Positions 1 to 5,074 of a DNA stretch of 6,845 nucleotides are shown here, in pieces. This stretch comes from an uncultured Sphingomonadaceae bacterium (GTDB lineage Bacteria; Pseudomonadota; Alphaproteobacteria; Sphingomonadales; Sphingomonadaceae), in NCBI GenBank assembly GCA_937920575.1, contig CAKZSF010000045.1:1-6845 (forward strand). The letters run 5' to 3'. The translations under genes were made by a program, and so were the position numbers. How positions within the stretch are numbered: the first letter of the stretch is position 1; each line of letters opens with the position of its first letter. The notes under the pieces were generated by a model. That model did no database searches. It was not told where the DNA came from and saw only the letters and a program-made list of their open reading frames with translations.

Positions 1-1
1 T

Positions 2-1804
2 GCTTTGCTCTATCGGAAACCGCGCGAAACATTCGTCGCTCACCGCGCAGAGGATGTGGCAGAAATATTGGCGCAGGCCGATGCGGCGCGGATCGAAAGC
101 GGCGGGCATCTGGCGGGCTATCTTGCCTATGAGGCTGGCCTGGCGTTGGAGCCAAAACTCGCCTCGCTTGCGGCGAAACGCACCGGCGCAAACGGCCCCT
201 TATTGTGGTTTGGTCTGTTTGACGAGCCAGACGAGATTGCGGTCGATCAGATGCCGCAATGGCTAGCAGGCACGGGCAACACCAGCACCGCGCCTGCTAT
301 TGGCCCGCTGGAACCGATGATCAGCCAGGGCGAATATTGTGCGAGTTTTGCCGAGCTGCAGCGCGCGATCCGCGCAGGCGATATCTATCAAGCCAATCTC
401 ACCTTTCCGCTGGCCGGATCGTATCGCGGTGATCCGTTGGCGCTGTACGCGGCGCTGCGCCCGGCGGCGAAGGCGGGCTATGGCGGGGTCGTGTTTGACG
501 GCACGCATTGGCTCCTCAGCTTCTCGCCTGAATTGTTCGTATCGATCAGCGATGGCGAAGCGAAAGTGAAACCAATGAAGGGCACACGCCCTCGCGGTCT
601 ATCAGCGGATCAAGACAAAGCGTTGGCGGATGAGCTGGCCAATTCGGTCAAGGATCGCGCCGAGAACCTGATGATCGTGGATCTGATGCGCAATGATCTC
701 AGCCGCGTGGCACAGGCAGGCAGCGTGCGTGTCGATAAGCCGTTCAATGTGGAGAGCTATCCGACTGTGCATCAGATGGTCTCGACCGTGCGCGCAGAGC
801 TGGAACCGGACACCAGCCTGCCTGACCTTTTGCGCGCGATCTTCCCTTGTGGTTCGATCACAGGCGCGCCCAAAATTCGCGCGATGGAGCTGATCAACAG
901 TATCGAACCATCGGCACGCGGCCCCTATTGCGGTGCCATTGGGCGCGTCGGCCCTCCGCCCGACAAGTTGGCCAAAAATGCAGGTCCGTCACAAACAATT
1001 GGAACCGCCGCGTTTAATGTGGCAATCCGATCTCTGCGTCTGACGCCGGGGGAAAATGCGCAAGGCCGCGCTGTGCTGGGAGTAGGCTCAGCCATTGTGG
1101 CGGATTCGCAGGCGCTCCCTGAATGGCGCGAATGTTTGGTCAAAGGGGGATTTGCCCGCGTGTCGTCAGTCGACGAACAAGCTGCCAGTTTCGATCTGAT
1201 CGAGACGATGCGATTCGACCCCGAGGCAGGGATCGAGCTGCTCGAACTCCATTTGGAACGGATTAAGGCGAGCGCGGCTGAGCTGGGCTTTGTGTTTGAC
1301 CGGCACGAGGCGCGAAATCGCATTCAGGCGCTGTGTTTCGATTTGGAAGAGAACGCAAAAGTCCGGCTGGTCTTATCCCGGGCCGGGGCGATTGCCTTGG
1401 AGGCCGGCCCGCTGCCTACGCTCGACAAGAAGAAGGCGCGCTGTGCATTGCTGCCGCTGCCAGTGGATGAAAGCGATTGGCGTCTGCGCCACAAGAGCAG
1501 TGACCGCGGGTTCTACGAAAACGCGCTGAATGTGGTGCAGGCCGCCGGCGGGCATGAGGCGATTCTGCTGCGCGATGATGGCCTAATTACCGAGGGCAGC
1601 TTCACCAATATTTTTGTCGAGCGGGACGGCGTTTTGCTGACACCGCCAGCTTCGCTTGGCTTGCTACCGGGCGTGTTGCGGCGATCCTTGCTGGACAGCG
1701 GCAAGGCGGAAGAGGCCGAGCTGACGCTGGTCGATTTGCAAGGGAAATTCTTTATCGGAAACGCTGTTCGCGGCTTGGTCCGCGCAAAGTTGCTTGGCGC
1801 GTGA
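2..1804 (+). CDS. pabB-pabC: Aminodeoxychorismate synthase component I / 4-amino-4-deoxychorismate lyase fusion (5' partial)
   Basis: Bifunctional cytoplasmic enzyme for p-aminobenzoate synthesis in the folate pathway. The PabB half aminates chorismate using ammonia from a PabA glutaminase, and the PLP-dependent PabC half releases pyruvate. Counting from the TTG at position 5, the chorismate-binding domain spans about 105-388. It has GDIYQANLT (125-133), FSPELF (173-178), PMKGTRPR (190-197, K192 being the PabB-type lysine), DRAENLMIVDLMRNDLSRV (217-235) and GSITGAPK (283-290). The class IV aminotransferase-like PabC domain spans about 394-599, with RHKSSDRGFYE (495-505, probable PLP lysine K497), TEGSFTNIF (529-537) and GNAVRGL (585-591). 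The frame is open to the left edge and PabB proteins normally begin a little earlier, so the true start probably lies outside the window and the TTG is not a start. The stop overlaps the next gene by 4 nt. No PabA is visible. Confidence 0.93.
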   Translation, partial: ALLYRKPRETFVAHRAEDVAEILAQADAARIESGGHLAGYLAYEAGLALEPKLASLAAKRTGANGPLLWFGLFDEPDEIAVDQMPQWLAGTGNTSTAPAIGPLEPMISQGEYCASFAELQRAIRAGDIYQANLTFPLAGSYRGDPLALYAALRPAAKAGYGGVVFDGTHWLLSFSPELFVSISDGEAKVKPMKGTRPRGLSADQDKALADELANSVKDRAENLMIVDLMRNDLSRVAQAGSVRVDKPFNVESYPTVHQMVSTVRAELEPDTSLPDLLRAIFPCGSITGAPKIRAMELINSIEPSARGPYCGAIGRVGPPPDKLAKNAGPSQTIGTAAFNVAIRSLRLTPGENAQGRAVLGVGSAIVADSQALPEWRECLVKGGFARVSSVDEQAASFDLIETMRFDPEAGIELLELHLERIKASAAELGFVFDRHEARNRIQALCFDLEENAKVRLVLSRAGAIALEAGPLPTLDKKKARCALLPLPVDESDWRLRHKSSDRGFYENALNVVQAAGGHEAILLRDDGLITEGSFTNIFVERDGVLLTPPASLGLLPGVLRRSLLDSGKAEEAELTLVDLQGKFFIGNAVRGLVRAKLLGA

Positions 1805-2484
1805 ACGCGCTGCCCAATTCCGCACCCGCGATTCTCTATGAAGATGGGGAAGCGCTGGTGATCAACAAGCCAGCGGGCATGCCGGTCGATCGCCCGCGTC
1901 GCGGTGGGCCGTGCCTGGAGGATCATCTCGATGCGCTGAAACTAGGCTTCCAGAGGGCGCCTGTTCCGGTCCATCGGCTCGATACCGACACCAGCGGCTG
2001 CCTGTTGCTGGCGCGCAACCCCAAAGCGTTGAAGCGTTTCAACAAGTCGTTTGAGGATCGTCTTGTTGCGAAGACTTATGTGGGCATTCTGGCGAGCGAG
2101 TTGGGCGAAGCGGCCGGCACAGCCGGTCGGATTGAAATGTCGCTCAGCAAGATCAGCAGCGCCGAGAAAGGTTGGCGCATGATCCCGGCCAAGAAGGGTA
2201 AAGTCGCGGTCACCGATTGGACATTGCGTGAAGTGAAGGACGGGCTGGCGCTGCTTGAAATGCGCCCCGAGACGGGCCGGACGCACCAGTTGCGCGTCCA
2301 TACGGCGAGCGAGCTGGGCGTCGCGCTGCTGGGTGATCCTGTCTATAGCAAAGCCGATCCCCGCGCTCCGCGTACGATGCTGCATGCCAGTGGGCTGACT
2401 GTAACGCGCCCGGGCAAGACCGATATTGTCGCGATGGCGCCGATGCCGGCGGATTTCATCGCCCTCGGGTTTGACGATGGATGA
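1801..2484 (+). CDS. RluA-family pseudouridine synthase
   Basis: Converts specific uridines of rRNA or tRNA to pseudouridine. At 227 aa it is a compact RluA-type catalytic domain with no N-terminal S4 domain. It has INKPAGMPVD (21-30), the catalytic motif HRLDTDTSG (58-66, nucleophilic aspartate D61), ARNPKALKRFNK (71-82), RPETGRTHQLRVH (155-167) and GDPVY (178-182). The GTG start is chosen because it forms a GTGA overlap with the pabB-pabC stop and because the protein reads as family-like from its first residues (ILYEDGEALVINKP). The Shine-Dalgarno sequence is weak, consistent with translational coupling. The substrate position cannot be read from sequence. The absence of an S4 domain resembles RluA (23S rRNA and tRNA) or TruC more than RluC/RluD, but that is inference. 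Its pairing with arfB suggests a ribosome-maintenance theme. Confidence 0.9.
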   Translation: MNALPNSAPAILYEDGEALVINKPAGMPVDRPRRGGPCLEDHLDALKLGFQRAPVPVHRLDTDTSGCLLLARNPKALKRFNKSFEDRLVAKTYVGILASELGEAAGTAGRIEMSLSKISSAEKGWRMIPAKKGKVAVTDWTLREVKDGLALLEMRPETGRTHQLRVHTASELGVALLGDPVYSKADPRAPRTMLHASGLTVTRPGKTDIVAMAPMPADFIALGFDDG

Positions 2485-2905
2485 GGGCGAACACGCTGAC
2501 CTGATCGAGCGGGCGATGAATTTGGCGCAAGAGCGCTTTATCGCCGCCTCTGGCCCCGGCGGGCAGAATGTGAACAAAGTCGCCACGGCTGTGCAATTGC
2601 GGCTGAACGTGTTCAAGCTGCGCCTCTCGCCGCCGGTCTTCAACAGGCTCAAAGCGTTGGCAGGCAGCAAGATGACCGCCAGCGGCGAAATTGTGCTCAC
2701 CGCGCGCACCCATCGCACGCAGGAAGCGAATCGCGAAGATGCGCGCAGGCGGCTCACTGACATGCTCGAGGCGTCCTTGCGGGCACCCAAAACGCGCAAG
2801 AAGAGCCGCCTCAACCGTGTGGGCAAGGAAAAGCGGATTAAGTCAAAGAAGGCGCGCGGCACGGTCAAGGCCAATCGCGGTAAGGTTTCGCGCAAGGACT
2901 GGTAG
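2477..2905 (+). CDS. arfB: Alternative ribosome-rescue factor ArfB (YaeJ-type peptidyl-tRNA hydrolase)
   Basis: Codon-independent release factor homologue that hydrolyses peptidyl-tRNA on ribosomes stalled at mRNA ends. The 142-aa protein has the RF-1 domain signature SGPGGQNVNKV (25-35, GGQ at 28-30) followed by the expected RF-1 fold (TASGEIVLTARTHRTQEAN, 67-85). Its Lys/Arg-rich C-terminal tail (about 105-141) is the part that in this family inserts into the empty mRNA channel. Length and architecture match E. coli ArfB (about 140 aa). I chose the ATG at 2477, which overlaps the rluA-like stop by 8 nt. The more upstream in-frame ATG at 2426 would add an Arg/Ser-rich shadow of the preceding gene and is unlikely. 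Shine-Dalgarno pairing is weak, so translation is probably coupled to the upstream gene. ArfB is commonly a back-up to tmRNA trans-translation. Confidence 0.93.
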   Translation: MDEGEHADLIERAMNLAQERFIAASGPGGQNVNKVATAVQLRLNVFKLRLSPPVFNRLKALAGSKMTASGEIVLTARTHRTQEANREDARRRLTDMLEASLRAPKTRKKSRLNRVGKEKRIKSKKARGTVKANRGKVSRKDW

Positions 2906-2988
2906 GTTGGTGGGCCTGTTCGCCGAGGCTGTGACCGGAGCAGTTTCGCTTGACTTTGCCCCGTGAATCACCCATTGGCCCGCATCGA

Positions 2989-3020
2989 ATGGCGGCGTGA
3001 TTGCGCCGCTATATGTTTTT
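2989..3020 (+). terminator. Terminator-like hairpin after arfB
   Basis: A 9-bp stem (2989-2997 with 3004-3012, core GCGGCG/CGCCGC, one G-T wobble and two A-T pairs at the base) closes a 6-nt loop. After 3 nt it is followed by TTTTT (3016-3020). It lies 84 nt after the arfB stop and 42 nt before rpmG, so it could end the pabBC-rluA-arfB transcript. The U-tract is short and offset. TATATG at 3010-3015 could alternatively be the -10 of an rpmG promoter, but no good -35 sits 17 nt upstream. Confidence 0.4.
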
Positions 3021-3061
3021 AGGCCCGCTGTGGCCCTCAACGAACAATTGGAACAAGTGCC

Positions 3062-3229
3062 ATGGCGAAGCCTGCAACCGTGAAAATCAAGCTGGTCTCT
3101 ACCGCTGACACCGGCTTTTATTACGTCACGAAAAAGAACCCACGCAACATCACCGAGAAAATGACTTTTCGTAAGTACGATCCGGTGGTGCGCAAGCACG
3201 TGGAATTCAAGGAAGCCAAGATTAAGTAA
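3062..3229 (+). CDS. rpmG: 50S ribosomal protein L33 (zinc-independent type)
   Basis: Small 55-aa basic protein of the large ribosomal subunit, located near the E site. The translation begins [20 protein letters not shown] and continues with YVTKKNPRN (21-29), KMTFRKYDP (33-41) and a terminal [10 protein letters not shown] (46-55). This is the typical L33 pattern, including the YVTKKN and KYDP blocks. The two CxxC pairs of zinc-binding L33 are absent and there are no cysteines at all, making it the C-minus form. A GGAA Shine-Dalgarno-like sequence at 3050-3053 lies 8 nt before the ATG. It is flanked by hairpins on both sides and by gaps of 156 and 93 nt, so it is probably its own transcription unit. 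Confidence 0.96.
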   Translation: MAKPATVKIKLVSTADTGFYYVTKKNPRNITEKMTFRKYDPVVRKHVEFKEAKIK

Positions 3230-3235
3230 GCGTTT

Positions 3236-3254
3236 GCGGGTGGTATCCGCCCGC
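3236..3254 (+). other. Stable GC hairpin just after rpmG
   Basis: An 8-bp stem, GCGGGTGG (3236-3243) with CCGCCCGC (3247-3254), including one G-T wobble and a 3-nt loop TAT, begins 7 nt after the rpmG stop. There is no T-run after it (next bases CGCAGCTTAACGG). It is therefore not a classical intrinsic terminator. It may stabilise the 3' end of the short rpmG mRNA or mark a U-tract-less terminator. The stem is clear; the function is inferred. Confidence 0.55.
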
Positions 3255-3286
3255 CGCAGCTTAACGGCTATACATCACGAAATTCA

Positions 3287-3315
3287 CTGACAGTTCAAAT
3301 CGCGTTTGTTAAACG
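3287..3315 (+). promoter_or_regulatory. Possible lolA promoter
   Basis: CTGACA (3287-3292) is one mismatch from the sigma-70-type -35 TTGACA. A 17-nt spacer separates it from TAAACG (3310-3315), a weak -10. A start 6-8 nt further on would fall at about 3321-3323, essentially on the lolA ATG, implying a leaderless or almost leaderless mRNA. This would fit the lack of a Shine-Dalgarno sequence there. The -10 match is poor, so this is a tentative call. Confidence 0.25.
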
Positions 3316-3322
3316 GCGCCTT

Positions 3323-3982
3323 ATGAACACGATCACATCTCTTTTCGCTAAGCCCGCCCTCGCGATTGCGTTGGGCGGCGCTGCTGTTGTCACGCCATTT
3401 GCTCTGACTGTGCCCGCTGCGCCGGTACAGGCGGCTGCTGGCGATCTCGACAAGGCGGTCACTGCGCTTCGAACCATCTCGACGCTGAAGGCGAATTTCA
3501 CACAGACTGATCGCAATGGTCAGCGGATCAAAGGCGTGTTGACGCTGAAGCAACCGGGCAAAATCCGGTTCCAGTACGAGAAGAGCGTGCCGTTGCTGAT
3601 TGTATCGGATGGCAAGGCGCTGACTTTGATCGATTACGAGGTCAATCAGGTACAGCGCTGGCCGATCAAAAACTCGCCACTGGGTGCGTTGCTCGATCCC
3701 AATCGCGATGTGAAGAAATTCGGCAAGCTGCAAAACACGAGCGATCCGAACGTGGTCAGCGTGCAGGTTCGCGATCCCAAGCGGCCCGAATTCGGCATGA
3801 TCACGCTGATTTTTCAGCGCCACGGGGCATCGCCGGGTGGTTTGAAACTGGTCAGCTGGGTTGCGCTCGATTCGCAGAATAAGCGCACCACAGTGCGACT
3901 CAGCGGCCATCGCTATGGCGTTCCGGTGGGCAGCAATGCTTTCAAATGGAAAGACCCGCGTAAGTCTTCAGGTCGTCGCTAA
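3323..3982 (+). CDS. lolA: Outer-membrane lipoprotein carrier protein LolA
   Basis: Periplasmic chaperone that takes lipoproteins released by the LolCDE transporter at the inner membrane and ferries them to the outer membrane. The 219-aa precursor starts with a signal peptide. A short n-region with K10 is followed by a hydrophobic Ala/Val/Leu stretch (about 11-31) and a probable signal peptidase I site near PVQA (34-37). The mature part shows the LolA beginning DLDKAVTALRTISTLKANFTQ (41-61) and strands such as GVLTLKQPGKIRFQYEK (71-87), LLIVSDGKALTLIDYE (91-106) and QRWPIKNSPLGALLDP (110-125). Mature length of about 182 is normal for LolA. The ATG at 3323 gives a proper signal peptide, although GGCGCCTT before it is not a Shine-Dalgarno sequence. 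In many alphaproteobacteria no LolB receptor is known; none is seen here. Confidence 0.92.
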   Translation: MNTITSLFAKPALAIALGGAAVVTPFALTVPAAPVQAAAGDLDKAVTALRTISTLKANFTQTDRNGQRIKGVLTLKQPGKIRFQYEKSVPLLIVSDGKALTLIDYEVNQVQRWPIKNSPLGALLDPNRDVKKFGKLQNTSDPNVVSVQVRDPKRPEFGMITLIFQRHGASPGGLKLVSWVALDSQNKRTTVRLSGHRYGVPVGSNAFKWKDPRKSSGRR

Positions 3983-4279
3983 GGTGCAACGATTGGGCGT
4001 GGCGTGAGCCTACTTAGCGGTAAACCGGTACGGCCTGTTCATTTGAGTGAAAGACGATCAGGCGTAAAACTCTAATCATCAAGACGGAAATAGAGGCGGG
4101 TTTCCCCCTGTTGCCCTAGCCTCACGATACCCGGCTTGGTTAGCGTGACGAACGCTTTGATGAACCCTCGACCCATTGCCCCCGGGTCGGGGGTTTTTCT
4201 TTGGTTTTCTCGCAGTTTTTGCTCTGGCGCTGAATTCCAATGGTGGATTTTCAAAGGCGTGCCGCCTAAGTCATCCGCC
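3983..4279. other. 297-nt intergenic region between lolA and xth; structured, possible small RNA
   Basis: I see no convincing protein gene here. On the + strand several nested complementary segments occur. GCCTG/CAGGC pairs at 4033-4037 and 4059-4063. A closing stem TCATCAAG (4076-4083) pairs with TTTGATGA (4156-4163), including one G-T. An inner hairpin pairs GAGGCGGG (4093-4100) with CCC (4114-4116) and GCCTC (4119-4123). A second inner hairpin pairs AGCGT (4142-4146) with ACGCT (4152-4156). All lie just before a strong intrinsic terminator. A possible promoter, TTGAGT (4043-4048) with 16 nt to TAAAAC (4065-4070), would start RNA at about 4077, right at the closing stem, giving a transcript of about 125 nt. 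No 6S, SRP, tmRNA or RNase P hallmark was recognised. The stretch 4201-4279 is T-rich, then shows a small AGGCG/CGCCT hairpin (4255-4267), but no clear promoter. Confidence 0.4.
4163..4200 (+). terminator. Strong intrinsic terminator upstream of xth
   Basis: AACCCTCGACCC (4163-4174) pairs over 12 bp (one T-G wobble) with GGGTCGGGGGTT (4184-4195) around a 9-nt loop ATTGCCCCC. It runs directly into a T-tract (TTTCT from 4196, TTTTT from 4194). The A-rich foot pairing with the T-tract is typical of rho-independent terminators. An alternative 6-bp hairpin, CCCCCG/CGGGGG (4179-4184 with 4188-4193), also precedes the T-run and would exclude the longer one. It works only in the + direction. It ends either lolA transcripts (181-nt 3' UTR) or a separate small RNA. 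Confidence 0.82.
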
Positions 4280-5074
4280 ATGGTTTCGATTGCTACTTGG
4301 AATATCAATTCGGTTCGGCTGCGCATGCCGATTGTTGAGCGCTTCTTGAAAGAGGAAGCGCCCGATGTGCTGTGCCTGCAAGAGATCAAATGCGAGGAGC
4401 ATCTGTTCCCTTACAAGGCGTTCAACGCGCTCGGCTACACCCATCACGCGGTGCATGGGCAGAAGGGCTATCACGGTGTGGCAACCGTCGCGAAAATCCC
4501 GCTGACTGAATATTCGCGGCTCGATTGGCAAGCCAATGGCGAGGCGCGCCATGTCGGGGTCGAACTGGGCGGGGCTGGCCAGGGTCTGTGCCTGGACAAT
4601 GTTTACGTTCCGGCCGGGGGCGATATTCCCGATCGCGAGAAAAACGCGAAGTTCGGCCAGAAGCTCGACTTTCTGGAACGGATGACGCGTTGGGCGGACG
4701 GGATTGATCGCCCGACCATGATCGTGGGCGATTTCAACATTGCGCCGCTTGAATGCGATGTGTGGAGCCACAAGCAATTGCTGAAAGTCGTCAGCCACAC
4801 GCCGCTCGAAGTCGACACGCTGCAACGGTTTATGGACGCGCATGGCTGGTCGGACATTGGCCGCGAGCAAATCGCCGCGCCAGAGCGGTATTACAGCTGG
4901 TGGAGCTATCGCGCGAAGGATTATCGTGCTGGCGATCGAGGGCGGCGGCTCGACCATATGTGGGGCAGCCCAGAGGTCGGCAAACAAGTCACCGGGCACC
5001 GCATTCGCGAGGATGCACGCGGATGGGAGAAGCCCAGCGATCACGTGCCGCTGATTACGGAGCTGTCGCTCTGA
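4280..5074 (+). CDS. xth: Exodeoxyribonuclease III (AP endonuclease)
   Basis: DNA repair enzyme of the exonuclease-endonuclease-phosphatase fold. It cleaves at abasic sites and removes 3' blocking groups, and has 3'-5' exonuclease activity on duplex DNA. The 264-aa length matches E. coli XthA (268 aa). Visible catalytic and metal residues are N8 in ATWNINSVR, E35 in LCLQEIKCEE (31-40), Y109 in NVYVPAGGD (107-115), D151 and N153 in IVGDFNIAP (148-156), D225 in RRLDHMW and D254/H255 in PSDHVPLI (252-259). I chose the ATG at 4280 because the family begins with this beta-strand. An upstream in-frame ATG at 4136 would run through the terminator. No Shine-Dalgarno sequence is evident before 4280. 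The end overlaps the proposed ribA start by 4 nt, so xth, ribA and the GNAT gene are probably co-transcribed. Confidence 0.95.
   Translation: MVSIATWNINSVRLRMPIVERFLKEEAPDVLCLQEIKCEEHLFPYKAFNALGYTHHAVHGQKGYHGVATVAKIPLTEYSRLDWQANGEARHVGVELGGAGQGLCLDNVYVPAGGDIPDREKNAKFGQKLDFLERMTRWADGIDRPTMIVGDFNIAPLECDVWSHKQLLKVVSHTPLEVDTLQRFMDAHGWSDIGREQIAAPERYYSWWSYRAKDYRAGDRGRRLDHMWGSPEVGKQVTGHRIREDARGWEKPSDHVPLITELSL
5056..5073 (+). promoter_or_regulatory. Shine-Dalgarno sequence and CTG candidate start of ribA
   Basis: TACGGAG (5056-5062) differs from TAAGGAG by one base, and 8 nt separate it from CTG at 5071-5073. That CTG overlaps the xth TGA (5072-5074) in the same manner as the GTGA and ATGA junctions elsewhere in this window. 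The following codons (SETPATLSPARRAAQ) read like a natural N-terminus before the first conserved helix. The competing ATG at 5023 also has a purine stretch, GAGGA (5009-5013), 9 nt upstream. That purine stretch lies inside conserved xth codons. Confidence 0.5.

Noticed and set aside
925..1323. A 132-codon - strand ORF within pabB-pabC.
   Set aside because: Ser/Arg-rich shadow of a gene with unambiguous domains.
1942..2895. A 317-codon - strand ORF opposite the rluA-like gene and arfB.
   Set aside because: It is Arg- and Ala-rich low-motif sequence antisense to two genes with clear catalytic motifs. This is a typical GC-rich shadow frame.
2950..2955. TTGACT as the -35 of an rpmG promoter.
   Set aside because: No acceptable -10 at 16-18 nt (the sequence there is CATTGG), and it is about 110 nt before rpmG with a terminator-like hairpin between.
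3284..3910. A 208-codon - strand ORF opposite lolA.
   Set aside because: lolA has a signal peptide and a conserved fold signature on +; the antisense reading has no motif.
4033..4063. GCCTG/CAGGC stem after lolA as the lolA terminator.
   Set aside because: Only 5 bp with a large loop and no T-run; it may be part of the adjacent structured region or chance.
4072..4176. A 34-codon - strand ORF starting opposite the terminator and reading through the lolA-xth gap, with a protein-like sequence (for example FVTLTKPGIVRLG).
   Set aside because: It is short, has no recognised family, and occupies exactly the region whose + strand forms stems and a terminator. A real small gene is possible, so conservation of the frame in relatives would be worth a look, but I cannot support it as a feature.
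4136..4279. N-terminal extension of Xth by 48 residues from the ATG at 4136.
   Set aside because: It would translate through the intrinsic terminator and add a Trp/Phe-rich segment not found in exonuclease III, whose fold starts at MVSIATWN.
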